Shown: positions 15,999 to 24,045, counted from the first letter of the stretch. The stretch: DNA of 43,033 nucleotides from CAWEBF01 sp963807235 (GCA_963807235.1 CAWEBF010000007.1:1-43033), one strand, 5' to 3'. Made by a program: numbers and translations. Notes: a model not told the origin generated them from the letters alone.

Positions 15999-16053
15999 TT
16001 GGGGTCGGGCTTAATTGCCCGAACTGGGGTCGGGCAATTAAGCCCGACCCCAA
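15999..16053. repeat. Perfect 24-bp inverted repeat made of two 16-bp repeat copies
   Basis: Arms 15999-16022 and 16030-16053 are perfect complements around the 7-base loop ACTGGGG. Each arm contains GGGGTCGGGCTTAATT (16001-16016 and, inverted, 16036-16051). It lies downstream of the barrel gene and upstream of the Nramp gene, both on the minus strand. No U-tract follows, so a classic terminator is doubtful, but it could stop transcription or protect a 3' end. Confidence 0.85.
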
Positions 16054-16065
16054 ATTACAGAGCTG

Positions 16066-17316
16066 TTACTTGAACATGTAGCGGACGCCGCCCCAGAACT
16101 GGTAGTTCACGTCGGGGTCGCTCCCGCGATCGAAGAACTGCCGCCACTCGAAGTGGAGATCGAGGTTGTGCCTCTTGGCCTCGCTCCGCCACAGCGGGAA
16201 GCCGCCGGTGCCCAGCCAGCCCAGCGTGCCGATATCGCTGTGCGCGAAGTCCCAGTACGTCAACCCGGTGCCGAGATAGGCGCGCATCGGGAACGTGTAC
16301 TGGACTTCCGCGTCGGCCATGATGCTCGACCGCGAGCCCTCGTCCAGATTGAACGCGAAGCCAAGCGACGGGTTGAAGCGCATGTTCGGCGACATGCGGA
16401 ACGACATCCCGACGCGCGCGCCGATCAGCGGATCGCCGAACGCATGCACCGGATTGCTGTCGATGCCCACGTCCGCCGGGTCGGTGGCGTCGTACTGCCG
16501 CTGCTGCTTGCCGAGGAACACGCCGAAGAACGGACGGATCTTGTCGTCGGCCAGTTCCTGGGCCAGTCGTGCTTCTTCGGCCTTGCGAGCCTCTTCGGCC
16601 TTGCGCGCTTCCTCAGCCTGGCGGGCTAATTCGGCCTGGCGAGCTGCCTCAGCCTTGCGCGCTTCCTCAGCCTTGCGGGCCTCCTCGGCTTTGCGGGCTT
16701 CCTCGGCCTTGCGCGCTTCCTCAGCCTTGCGCGCTTCTTCCGCGCGACGCGCTTCTTCGGCTCGACGCGCCTCCTCGGCCTTGCGCGCTTCATCCGCTTT
16801 GCGCGCCGCCTCGGCGATCCGGCTCGGTTCGCGGCGCATCAGCGCGAGGTTGCCGCAATCCTCCGGCACGATGAAGGTATAGGTGCCTGTGGTGCCGTCG
16901 TCGATCTCGAACTGGTACGCCCGGAACGGCTGCCGGCCGGCCCAGCGCAGCTGGCGCAGGATGGTCGGGCGTCCGCCACGCCGCAGCGCCATCCATTCCA
17001 GGGTGGCGCCGATTGGCACGCTGACCTGCGTGACCTCTCCCGCCGTGATCTTGCGCAGCACCTCCGCGCGCAGCGCGCCAACGCCGGCCTCGTCCAGCAC
17101 CCGCTGGACATCGTTCTGAATGTTTTGACGCGTAAAGGATCGCCGAAGGGCGTCTACGTTGCGGACGGGCGCGGTGAACCGGGTCGTTGCGCCGCCGAGG
17201 CGGGTCATGTTGCGGAACCCGTCGGCGCCCTGAGCGCGCGCCAGGGATGGCGCGCCGAGAACAAAAGCCAAAACGAGGCCTGTCGCCAGGGCTCGCGCGT
17301 TGCGTCGATCGCTCAT
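16066..17316 (-). CDS. Outer-membrane beta-barrel protein with a long Ala/Glu/Arg/Lys helical repeat
   Basis: 416 residues. ATG 17316 gives a signal peptide (hydrophobic ATGLVLAFVLGAPSLARAQG). Residues about 50-165 form an unrecognised N-terminal domain with one Cys154. Residues about 168-256 are roughly 15 repeats of a six-residue AEEARK unit, predicted to be one long charged helix like TolA. Residues 260-416 alternate in beta-barrel fashion (RPFFGVFLGKQQ ... YQFWGGVRYMFK) and end in an aromatic-Lys pair, as outer-membrane barrels do. The helix could span the periplasm or contact peptidoglycan; that is inference. The 18-bp DNA repeat under the helix could vary in number by slippage. Confidence 0.7.
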   Translation of the reverse strand: MSDRRNARALATGLVLAFVLGAPSLARAQGADGFRNMTRLGGATTRFTAPVRNVDALRRSFTRQNIQNDVQRVLDEAGVGALRAEVLRKITAGEVTQVSVPIGATLEWMALRRGGRPTILRQLRWAGRQPFRAYQFEIDDGTTGTYTFIVPEDCGNLALMRREPSRIAEAARKADEARKAEEARRAEEARRAEEARKAEEARKAEEARKAEEARKAEEARKAEAARQAELARQAEEARKAEEARKAEEARLAQELADDKIRPFFGVFLGKQQRQYDATDPADVGIDSNPVHAFGDPLIGARVGMSFRMSPNMRFNPSLGFAFNLDEGSRSSIMADAEVQYTFPMRAYLGTGLTYWDFAHSDIGTLGWLGTGGFPLWRSEAKRHNLDLHFEWRQFFDRGSDPDVNYQFWGGVRYMFK

Positions 17317-17579
17317 CTGCTTGGTTACCTTTCCAGGATCACCAAAAGAACGGCCGATCCCTCCAGACTCGCTGCACGTGGCATGCCAACGCGTAACGCA
17401 GAGTGAAATACTGTGCGCCCGCGTGACCGTTACTGAAATTGTAATCGGTGGATTAAGGTCGAAACGTTAGTCAGAGGTGGACAGTGGCGGGCACTTCTGC
17501 TGATGAGCTTGAGGGGCGAGCGAAGCAAACGGGTCTGCAGACGCGTCTGCTTCGCGCACCAAAACGAGAAGAGGAGAGA
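17317..17579. other. Intergenic region, minus-strand upstream region of the barrel gene
   Basis: No convincing ORF. It must hold the barrel-gene promoter, but no clear -35/-10 pair was identified. Near the RRM gene's 3' end there is a stem-loop, GCGAAGCA at 17520-17527 with TGCTTCGC at 17548-17555, enclosing GTCTGCAGAC; it lacks a U-tract and may be a weak terminator. Confidence 0.4.
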
Positions 17580-17906
17580 CTACCAGCGGGGTTCGGAACG
17601 GCGATTGGGGCCGCGGCCACCGCCGCCGCCGCCACCTCCGCCGCCAAACGATCGGGGTTCCTGCGGGCGCGCTTCGTTGACCTTCATCGATCGGCCGCCG
17701 AACGGCTGCTCGTGAAACTTCTCGATGGCCGACTGCGCTTCGGAATCGCTGTTCATCTCGACGAACGCAAAGCCCCGGCCCTGACCGGTGAACTTGTCTC
17801 GCGGCACGAACACCGACGCCACCGAACCGGCTTGCGCGAACAACTGCTCGAGCTCCGATTCCTGGACTTGATACGGAAGGTTGCCTACATACAGCTTGCG
17901 GCCCAC
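17580..17906 (-). CDS. RRM-domain RNA-binding protein with Gly-rich tail
   Basis: 108 residues from GTG 17906 (VGRKLYVGNLPYQV). GAGGAG lies six bases before that codon, so it is preferred to the in-frame GTG at 17927, which would put the ribosome site inside the gene. One RRM domain: RNP2 is KLYVGNLPY and RNP1 is GQGRGFAFVEM, with intact aromatic residues for stacking on RNA. The tail is about ten Gly residues followed by a basic end, as in cyanobacterial and acidobacterial cold-inducible Rbp proteins. It probably binds single-stranded RNA; its targets are unknown. Single gene on the minus strand with its own upstream region at 17907-18036. Confidence 0.85.
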   Translation of the reverse strand: MGRKLYVGNLPYQVQESELEQLFAQAGSVASVFVPRDKFTGQGRGFAFVEMNSDSEAQSAIEKFHEQPFGGRSMKVNEARPQEPRSFGGGGGGGGGGRGPNRRSEPRW

Positions 17907-18036
17907 GGTCTGCTCCTCACGCGCCACTCAGGTCTCGCGTCTCGCGGTGGCACATTCAACATACTGACGGCACTCTCCGGCTGGGACGAGCACCGGGGAG
18001 CGAAGGCACATTCTATGTGGTTTCCCTTGTCAAGGG

Positions 18037-18915
18037 TTACGCCTCCAGCTGGGATCGCAATAAATCACCCAATTGTTCCGGGGTGAACGCATTTCCCTCG
18101 ATTTCGGCCAAAAGTCGGCCATCCCGGCCCACCAGCACCGTGCGCACCATGTGCGTCGTCTGCCCGTCGCCGGGCACCGCTTCGACGCCGAACAGGGCGC
18201 ACACCCGCCGGACGTCGTCCGCCGCGCCCGTCAGAAACCTCCATGCGCGCGCGTCGGCATTCCGCTGGCCGGCAAAGGCCGCCAGCACCTCGGGCGTATC
18301 GCGCTCGGGATCGAAGGTGATGGTCAGCAGCTGCACTTCACGGCCGAGGACGTTGCTGAAGCGCTTCTGCAGGACGGCAAACGCGTTCGTCATGCGCGGA
18401 CAGAACTGCGGCATCGCGCAGCGGGTGTAGACGAAGTTGATCACGACGATCTGGCCGGTGTAGCTGGAGAGCTTCACTGGCGCACGCGTCGAGTCCATGA
18501 GCGTGAAGTCGGGGACTCGTTGGCCGATCGCCACGGGAGACGGCACGCGCCCAGTCAGTCGAAGCGGCAGCGCCTCCCGCTTGACGCTCGCGGGATTCTG
18601 CTCCGCCGTCTCGTAGCGGCGCAGTTGCATGTTGGTCGCGTAGCCGGCGTCCTTCTCGATCACGAGAGTGAACTCGACGAGAGCGCCAGGGGCCACGGCC
18701 TCCAGCTGCCGGGCGTCGCGCACCTCGAAGGGCATGGTCATCGCGTCCATCAAGCCGTCGATGCGCTCGTGTGACACGAAGAACGTGCGCGCCGGCGCGT
18801 CTACCCGCAGCACCATGCCACGAACCTGGTAGCGCCTGTCGGCCTGTCGGGAGTCGATGGAGGCCGTGGCAACCGCCGTCAGGAGCATCGCCGCCAGCGC
18901 GGTTTTGCCGGCCAT
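18037..18915 (-). CDS. SCO1/SenC-family protein fused to a CusF-type copper-binding domain
   Basis: 292 residues with an N-terminal signal segment (TALAAMLLTAVATASI). Residues about 28-100 are CusF-like: YQVRGMVLRVDAPARTFFVS followed by GLMDAMTMPFEV, whose methionines (56, 59, 61) are the usual Cu(I) ligands. Residues about 128-290 form the SCO/thioredoxin-like domain: FTLMDSTRAPVKLSSYTGQ, the two cysteines Cys166 and Cys172 in TRCAMPQFCP, and the metal-ligand His255 in TTHMVRTVLVGRDG. By family knowledge it delivers copper to an oxidase CuA site or acts as a periplasmic thiol reductase. No oxidase gene is adjacent; the neighbouring quinohemoproteins are divergently transcribed. Confidence 0.85.
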   Translation of the reverse strand: MAGKTALAAMLLTAVATASIDSRQADRRYQVRGMVLRVDAPARTFFVSHERIDGLMDAMTMPFEVRDARQLEAVAPGALVEFTLVIEKDAGYATNMQLRRYETAEQNPASVKREALPLRLTGRVPSPVAIGQRVPDFTLMDSTRAPVKLSSYTGQIVVINFVYTRCAMPQFCPRMTNAFAVLQKRFSNVLGREVQLLTITFDPERDTPEVLAAFAGQRNADARAWRFLTGAADDVRRVCALFGVEAVPGDGQTTHMVRTVLVGRDGRLLAEIEGNAFTPEQLGDLLRSQLEA

Positions 18916-18949
18916 TCAGCGGGTATCATAGCCGTTCGGCGCGTGCCCA

Positions 18950-19015
18950 GGCTTTGGGCTTTAGGCTCTAGGCTTTCGGCGCGCGCCAAGAGCCAAGAGC
19001 CCAGAGCCGAGAGCC
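18950..19015. repeat. Heptad array A6, two opposed arrays
   Basis: Forward units GGCTTTG, GGCTTTA, GGCTCTA, GGCTTTC and GGCGCGC (18950-18984) are followed by inverted units AAGAGCC twice, CAGAGCC and GAGAGCC (18988-19015). The arrays face each other around GGCGCGCGCC and could fold into an imperfect hairpin in the short gap between the divergent SCO and PQQ genes. Confidence 0.8.
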
Positions 19016-19040
19016 AGGGCGTTCGACGGGATGGAGGTCG

Positions 19041-20849
19041 GTGGTGCGAATCGTTGTGTCCATCGTGGTGCTGCTTGTCACGACATCCGGGGCGAACGCC
19101 CAGAACGGCGAGGCGCTCTACAAGGCCAACTGCGCCAACTGCCACTCGCAGACCACGGCTGGCCAGCAGGCGCAGGCGCCGGGACCAGACGCGCTGCGCC
19201 AGCTGACGCCAGAGGCCATCGTCACGACCATGACCTACGGCCGCATGCAGGTGCAGGCCATCGCGCTGAGCGACGACGAGCGCAAGGCCGTGGCCGAGTT
19301 CCTGACAGGACGCCGCATGGCGCCGCCCGCGCCGCCCGTGGTCGTCAACCGCTGTACGTCGTCGCCCGCTGTTACCAACCCCGCGACGGGACCCAGCTGG
19401 AACGGGTGGGGCAACGGCATCGAAAACAGCCGCTACGCGAAGACGGGCGGGTTGACGGCCGCCGACCTGCCGCGACTGAAGTTGAAGTGGGCGTTCGGCT
19501 ACGCCGGCGTGGACTCGGCCCGCGCGCAGCCGGCCCTGGCCGGCGGGCGCCTGTTCGTGGCGAGCGAGAACGCCGAGATTCATGCGCTGGATCCGAAGAC
19601 GGGCTGCACGCACTGGACGGTTCGCGCGCGGATGGGCGTCCGCACGGCGCTGTCGGTGGGTCCGTATCGCACACCAGGCGCCAGCGGCTACGCCGTGTTC
19701 TTCGGCGATGGGCGCGCCAACGTCTACGCGCTCGACGCCACCACCGGACGCGAGCTGTGGGTCCGCAAGGTGGACGATCATCGCTTTGCCGCGTTGACGG
19801 GTGCGCCCACGTATCACAACGGCCGTCTGTACGTCGGCGTGCAGGGGCTGAACGAAGAAGGACAGGGCGGGCGGCCGCAGTACGAATGCTGCACGTTCCG
19901 TGGCAGCGTGTCGGCGCTCGACGCCAACACCGGCGCCGTGTTGTGGAAGCGCTTCACGATCGACGAGCCGAAGCCGCGCGGGAAGAACAAGGACGGCGTG
20001 CCGCAGTGGGGCCCGGCGGGCGGAGGCATCTGGGCTGCGCCCACGGTGGATCCCAAGCGCAACATGATCTACGTGGCCACCGGCAACAACTACGCGGAGC
20101 CGTCGCAGAAGACCAGCGACGCAGTGATGGCGCTGGACATGAACAGCGGCACGGTGAAGTGGGTGAACCAGACCACGCCTGACGACAACTGGACCATCGG
20201 CTGCCGCGCGCAGAACCCCGACAACCCCAACTGCCCCGCGACGCTTGGCCCCGACCACGACTTCTCCGCATCGCCATCGCTCGTCACAGTGAACAACCGC
20301 GACCTGCTGGTGCTGCCGCAGAAGTCGGGCATGTCCTACGCGCTCGATCCCGATCGAGAGGGCGCGGTGGTATGGAGCTACCGGATCGGCCAGGGCAGCG
20401 GCCTGGGCGGCCAGTGGGGCGGCGCGGCCGACGAGAAGAACGCCTACTTCGGCGTGTCGGACATCCTGACGCCGAACCCTGGCGGCATCCGCGCCGTGGA
20501 CCTGGCGTCGGGCAAGCCGGTGTGGAGCGTCGGCCCGCAGCCGAAGCTCTGCCCCGAGTCGCGCACGTGCCGCGCATCGCAGGGCGCGGCGGTCACGGTG
20601 ATACCCGGCGCGGTGCTGTCGGGATCGCTCGACGGCGGCATGCGCGCCTACTCCGCCGCGGACGGCAAGATCCTGTGGACCTTCGACACGAACCGCGAGT
20701 TCACGACGGTGAACGGCGTGAAGGCCAAGGGCGGCGGGATGGATGGCCCTGGCGCGATCGTCGCCGGAGGGATGATCTATTTCAATTCTGGCTACGGAGG
20801 CTTTGTCGGTAATCCTGGCAACGTGTTGCTCGCGTTTGGGGTGGACTAG
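19041..20849 (+). CDS. Cytochrome c-PQQ dehydrogenase (polyvinyl-alcohol dehydrogenase type), copy 1
   Basis: 602 residues. GTG 19041 has GGAGG upstream and starts a signal peptide (RIVVSIVVLLVTTSGANAQ). Residues about 22-95 are a small c-type cytochrome with CANCH at 31-35 and a likely Met ligand in YGRMQVQ. Residues about 110-602 are a PQQ beta-propeller with the order and motifs of polyvinyl-alcohol dehydrogenase (cytochrome): NGWGNGIENSRYA, LDPKTGCTHWT, the vicinal Cys-Cys in YECCTFRGS, PAGGGIWAAPTVD and GSLDGGMRAYS. It would oxidise an alcohol in the periplasm and pass electrons through PQQ to haem. The true substrate is unknown. A close paralogue follows after a heptad array. Confidence 0.88.
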   Translation: MVRIVVSIVVLLVTTSGANAQNGEALYKANCANCHSQTTAGQQAQAPGPDALRQLTPEAIVTTMTYGRMQVQAIALSDDERKAVAEFLTGRRMAPPAPPVVVNRCTSSPAVTNPATGPSWNGWGNGIENSRYAKTGGLTAADLPRLKLKWAFGYAGVDSARAQPALAGGRLFVASENAEIHALDPKTGCTHWTVRARMGVRTALSVGPYRTPGASGYAVFFGDGRANVYALDATTGRELWVRKVDDHRFAALTGAPTYHNGRLYVGVQGLNEEGQGGRPQYECCTFRGSVSALDANTGAVLWKRFTIDEPKPRGKNKDGVPQWGPAGGGIWAAPTVDPKRNMIYVATGNNYAEPSQKTSDAVMALDMNSGTVKWVNQTTPDDNWTIGCRAQNPDNPNCPATLGPDHDFSASPSLVTVNNRDLLVLPQKSGMSYALDPDREGAVVWSYRIGQGSGLGGQWGGAADEKNAYFGVSDILTPNPGGIRAVDLASGKPVWSVGPQPKLCPESRTCRASQGAAVTVIPGAVLSGSLDGGMRAYSAADGKILWTFDTNREFTTVNGVKAKGGGMDGPGAIVAGGMIYFNSGYGGFVGNPGNVLLAFGVD

Positions 20850-20884
20850 GGCTCCAGGCTCCAGGCTCCGGGCTCCAGGCCTTC
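20850..20884 (+). repeat. Heptad array A7 (GGCTCCA)
   Basis: Starts right after the stop codon of the first quinohemoprotein: GGCTCCA twice, GGCTCCG, GGCTCCA, then GGCCTTC. A similar array follows the second paralogue. Confidence 0.85.
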
Positions 20885-20904
20885 AACGCTCGAGGAGATC
20901 GCTC

Positions 20905-22713
20905 ATGAAAAGAACGCTCGCCTGCATTGTTCTTGTCGTCGCCGGGGCGACCGGGGCCGCGGCGCAAGGCGTCGACGGCGCGGCGATATTCGCGAAGGCG
21001 TGCGCGAGTTGTCACGCGGAAGGGCAAACGGCGGCGCCCACGCCCACGACGCTGCGAGCGCTGCCGGCCGAATCCATTCTCAACGCGCTGACCAACGGGA
21101 AGATGCAGGTGCAGGGCTCCGCACTCTCGGCCACCGAGCGGAACGCGGTTGCGCTCTTTGCCGCGGGACGGGGCGCGCGCGACGCCATCGCCGTCACTAC
21201 CGCCACCTCGAACAAGTGCACGACATCCCCGCCGATGGCGAATGCAGCCACGTCGCCGGGATGGAACGGCTGGGGCAACGGCGCGGGCAACACGCGCTTC
21301 GCGAGCAACGCCGGGCTGACCGCCGCCGACCTGCCGCGACTGAAGCTGAAATGGGCGTTCGGCTACTCGGGCGTCAGCGCCGCGCGGTCGCAGCCCGCCC
21401 TTGCGGGCGGCCGGCTGTTCGTCGCCAGCGAGAACGGCGAGGTGCACGCGCTCGATCCGAAGACCGGCTGCACGCACTGGACGTTCAAGGCCGCCGCCGG
21501 CGTGCGCACGGGGCTCTCGGTCGGCCCGTACAAGACGGCGTCCGCATCGGGACAGGCCGTGTACTTCGGTGACACGCGCGCCACGGCGTACGCCGTGGAC
21601 GCTCAGGCCGGCACGGTGGTGTGGACGCGCAAGGTGGACGATCACCCGTCGGCCGCGCTGACGGGCAGCCCCACCGTGCACGGTGGGCGCGTCTACGTGC
21701 CGGTGCAAGGACTGAACGAAGAGGGCCAGGGCGGCCGCGGCGGATATCAGTGCTGCTCGTTCCGCGGCAGCCTGGTGGCGCTCGACGCCAACACGGGTGC
21801 CGTGGCGTGGAAGACCTATACCGTGGACGAGGCGAAGCCGCGCGCCAAGAACGCACAGGGCGTCCAGATGTGGGGCCCGGCCGGCGGCGGCATCTGGTCC
21901 GCGCCAACCGTGGACGCCAAGCGCGGTGCGGTGTACGTGGCGACGGGCAACGGCTACGCCGACCCGCCGCAGCCGATGACCGACGCCGTGGTGGCGATGG
22001 ATCTGCAGACCGGACGCGTGCGCTGGGTGCAGCAGATGACCGCCGCCGACAACTGGACGATGGGCTGCCAGGCGCAAAACCCCACCAACCCCGCCTGCCC
22101 CGCGACGCTGGGACCCGATCACGACTTCTCCGCGTCGCCCGCCATCGCCACCGTGGGCGGCCGCGAGCTGCTGGTGGTGCCGCAGAAGTCGGGCATCGCC
22201 TGGGCGCTCGATCCCGACAAGCAGGGGGCGATCGTGTGGCAGCGCCGCGTCGGTCAGGGCAGCGGCTTCGGCGGCCAATGGGGCGGCGCGGTGGACGAAC
22301 GGCAGGCCTATTTCGGCATCGCTGATTTGCAGACGCAGACACCGGGCGGCATGCGGGCGGTGAACCTGGCGACGGGCGAGATCGCCTGGAGCATGCCGCC
22401 GCAGAAGCCGCTGTGCGGTGAGGGCCGGACTTGCCGGGCGGCGCAGGGCGCGGCCGTCACGGTGATTCCCGGCGCGGTGCTCTCCGGTTCGCTCGACGGC
22501 GGCATGCGCGCCTACTCCACGGCGAACGGAGAGATCCTCTGGACGTTCGACACCAACCGCGAGTTCCAGACCGTGAACGGCGTCAAGGCCGTGGGCGGCG
22601 GCATGGACGGCCCTGGCGCCATCGTGTCCGGCGGGATGATCTACTTCAATTCCGGATACGGTGGTTTCGTCGGGAATCCGGGCAATGTGCTTCTGGCGTT
22701 CGGAGTGGAGTAA
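20905..22713 (+). CDS. Cytochrome c-PQQ dehydrogenase (polyvinyl-alcohol dehydrogenase type), copy 2
   Basis: 602 residues, the same length and domain order as the preceding gene and clearly its paralogue along the whole propeller. ATG 20905 with GAGGAGA upstream; signal peptide MKRTLACIVLVVAGATGAAA. Haem site CASCH at 33-37, vicinal Cys-Cys in YQCCSFRGS, and PQQ-side motifs PAGGGIWSAPTVD and GPDHDFSASPAI. Loops differ from copy 1 (for example GYSGVSAARSQ against GYAGVDSARAQ), so substrate preference may differ. The next gene has a similar signal peptide and leader, which suggests that the 5' region was also duplicated. Substrate by family: secondary alcohols or polymers, unproven here. Confidence 0.88.
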   Translation: MKRTLACIVLVVAGATGAAAQGVDGAAIFAKACASCHAEGQTAAPTPTTLRALPAESILNALTNGKMQVQGSALSATERNAVALFAAGRGARDAIAVTTATSNKCTTSPPMANAATSPGWNGWGNGAGNTRFASNAGLTAADLPRLKLKWAFGYSGVSAARSQPALAGGRLFVASENGEVHALDPKTGCTHWTFKAAAGVRTGLSVGPYKTASASGQAVYFGDTRATAYAVDAQAGTVVWTRKVDDHPSAALTGSPTVHGGRVYVPVQGLNEEGQGGRGGYQCCSFRGSLVALDANTGAVAWKTYTVDEAKPRAKNAQGVQMWGPAGGGIWSAPTVDAKRGAVYVATGNGYADPPQPMTDAVVAMDLQTGRVRWVQQMTAADNWTMGCQAQNPTNPACPATLGPDHDFSASPAIATVGGRELLVVPQKSGIAWALDPDKQGAIVWQRRVGQGSGFGGQWGGAVDERQAYFGIADLQTQTPGGMRAVNLATGEIAWSMPPQKPLCGEGRTCRAAQGAAVTVIPGAVLSGSLDGGMRAYSTANGEILWTFDTNREFQTVNGVKAVGGGMDGPGAIVSGGMIYFNSGYGGFVGNPGNVLLAFGVE

Positions 22714-22714
22714 G

Positions 22715-22749
22715 GGCTCCAGGCTCCGGGCTCCAGGCTACAGGCCCTC
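22715..22749 (+). repeat. Heptad array A8 (GGCTCCA)
   Basis: Units GGCTCCA, GGCTCCG, GGCTCCA, GGCTACA and GGCCCTC, one base after the stop of the second quinohemoprotein. Nearly the same as array A7. Confidence 0.85.
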
Positions 22750-22776
22750 AGTTGCTGCACTGCTAGGAGACCTCGC

Positions 22777-23619
22777 ATGAAAAGAATGCTGGCCTGCATT
22801 GCTCTCATTGTCATTGCTGCATCGTCCGCGCTCGCTCAAGTCGTCTCCAACGCTCCGATCGTCTACGGACACCACCATGTGGCCGCGTCGGACATCGAGG
22901 CGCACAAGAAGTTCTTCGCGGCGACGCTGGGCGGCGTGGCGGCGAAGTTCGGTGCCAACAACGCCGACATCGTGAAGTTTCCCGGCGTGCTGGTGTTCTT
23001 CCGCGCGCAGAAGCCGACCGGCGGCACCATCGGCACGACGGTGAACCACATCGGCTTCGGCGTGCCCGACCTGCGTGCCACGGTCAACAAGATCAAAGCC
23101 GCGGGCTACACGATGATCACGCGCACGTCCGTCGCGGACAACATCGAGGTGAAAGACGACGTCGCCACCACCGCCGCGGGCGGACAGATCGCGTTCGTCA
23201 TGGGGCCGGACGACGTGAAGGTGGAACTCGTGCAGGTCAAGGGCCAGACGCAGCCGATCGCGCTGCACCACGTCCACTTCTTCGGTCAGCAGAACGCCGA
23301 GATGCGCGCGTGGTACGAGAAGACATTCGGCGGCAAGCCGCGCCAGGGCGGCGGGTTCCTGGTGGCCGACCTGCCGGGCGTGGCGCTGAACTTCACCCAG
23401 TCGCCCGAACCCACGGTGGGCACGAGCGGCCGATCGATGGATCACATCGGCTTCGAGGTGAAGGGGCTCGAGGCGTTCACGAAGAACCTCGAGGCGCAGG
23501 GCATCAAGCTGACGGTGCCCTATCGCAGCGTGCCGGCGCTCAACCTCTCGATCGCGTTCATCAACGACCCCTGGGGCACATCGATCGAGCTCACTGAGGG
23601 CCTGGATAAAGTCCCGTAG
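22777..23619 (+). CDS. Secreted VOC-superfamily (glyoxalase/dioxygenase fold) protein
   Basis: 280 residues. The signal peptide MKRMLACIALIVIAASSALA is closely related to that of the preceding dehydrogenase, and AGGAGAC precedes the ATG. Two VOC modules: residues about 27-150 (VYGHHHVAASDIEAHKKFFA, VNHIGFGVPDLRATVNKIKA) and about 165-278 (ALHHVHFFGQQNAEMRAWYE, MDHIGFEVKGLEAFTKNLEA, WGTSIELTEG). Candidate metal ligands are His residues at the start of each module and the Glu in SIELTEG. The fold covers glyoxalases, extradiol dioxygenases and epimerases; export to the periplasm and the position after two quinohemoproteins suggest a linked oxidation step, by context only. Confidence 0.75.
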   Translation: MKRMLACIALIVIAASSALAQVVSNAPIVYGHHHVAASDIEAHKKFFAATLGGVAAKFGANNADIVKFPGVLVFFRAQKPTGGTIGTTVNHIGFGVPDLRATVNKIKAAGYTMITRTSVADNIEVKDDVATTAAGGQIAFVMGPDDVKVELVQVKGQTQPIALHHVHFFGQQNAEMRAWYEKTFGGKPRQGGGFLVADLPGVALNFTQSPEPTVGTSGRSMDHIGFEVKGLEAFTKNLEAQGIKLTVPYRSVPALNLSIAFINDPWGTSIELTEGLDKVP

Positions 23620-23641
23620 GGCCCGCGCGTTCGCGCATCAA

Positions 23642-23676
23642 GGCAAAGGGCAAAAGGCTAAAGGCAAAAGGCTAAA
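23642..23676 (+). repeat. Heptad array A9 (GGCAAAA / GGCTAAA)
   Basis: Five units: GGCAAAG, GGCAAAA, GGCTAAA, GGCAAAA and GGCTAAA. It supplies the stop codon (TAG at 23674-23672, minus strand) of the small ORF that follows. Confidence 0.85.
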
Positions 23677-23860
23677 AAGCCAGGACCGTCAGGACCGCCG
23701 TGAAGCCCATCAGGAAGTAGCCCGCGATCAGCATCGCGCGCATCGACCGGCGCGCCGTGTGCCACGCCGCCACCGGGTGGACGCACGCCGCGGCCGTGCG
23801 GCCGAGCGCGATCTCAATTTTGTTAGCCGCCGGCTTTGGGGCCGGGCCTAATGACGCCAT
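23672..23860 (-). CDS. Small membrane protein, hypothetical
   Basis: Open frame of up to 62 residues. The plausible part is ALGRTAAACVHPVAAWHTAR then RAMLIAGYFLMGFTAVLTVL, one amphipathic segment and one membrane helix. The first 15 or so codons translate a copy of the dispersed 16-bp repeat, so the listed ATG 23860 is probably not the true start; an internal ATG at the RSMRAM segment or an unusual start is possible. Not recognised. The flanking 23861-24045 holds nothing convincing beyond a few degenerate GAGCCTG heptads near 24010. Confidence 0.4.
   Translation of the reverse strand: MASLGPAPKPAANKIEIALGRTAAACVHPVAAWHTARRSMRAMLIAGYFLMGFTAVLTVLAF
23838..23852 (+). repeat. Dispersed 16-bp repeat, copy at 23838
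   Basis: GGGGCCGGGCCTAAT on the plus strand, a variant with C for T at position 5 and lacking the last T. Confidence 0.7.
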
Positions 23861-24045
23861 CGCATCGGGAAAAGCAACGTCGCCGCCAACTGACAGGCCG
23901 CCGAATCACGCGGGAAACGCCGCCGTACGTGCGAACGCGGCGACTGAAGTGCCGCCGCGCCGCTACCCTAGTCTTCCAAAGATGAGAGTTCTTTGGAAAC
24001 TCCGGCTGAGCCTGTAGCCTTCGGCGCCCGGGCCCTGAGCCTGAC

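Noticed and set aside
16555..16815. Repetitive DNA in the barrel gene as a CRISPR or ncRNA locus
   Set aside because: The 18-bp period encodes a regular AEEARK helix in one open frame with signal peptide and barrel; it is coding repeat.
18879..22278. Long minus-strand frames over the two quinohemoprotein genes
   Set aside because: His/Arg-rich antisense shadows; both plus-strand genes are full length with complete haem and propeller motifs.
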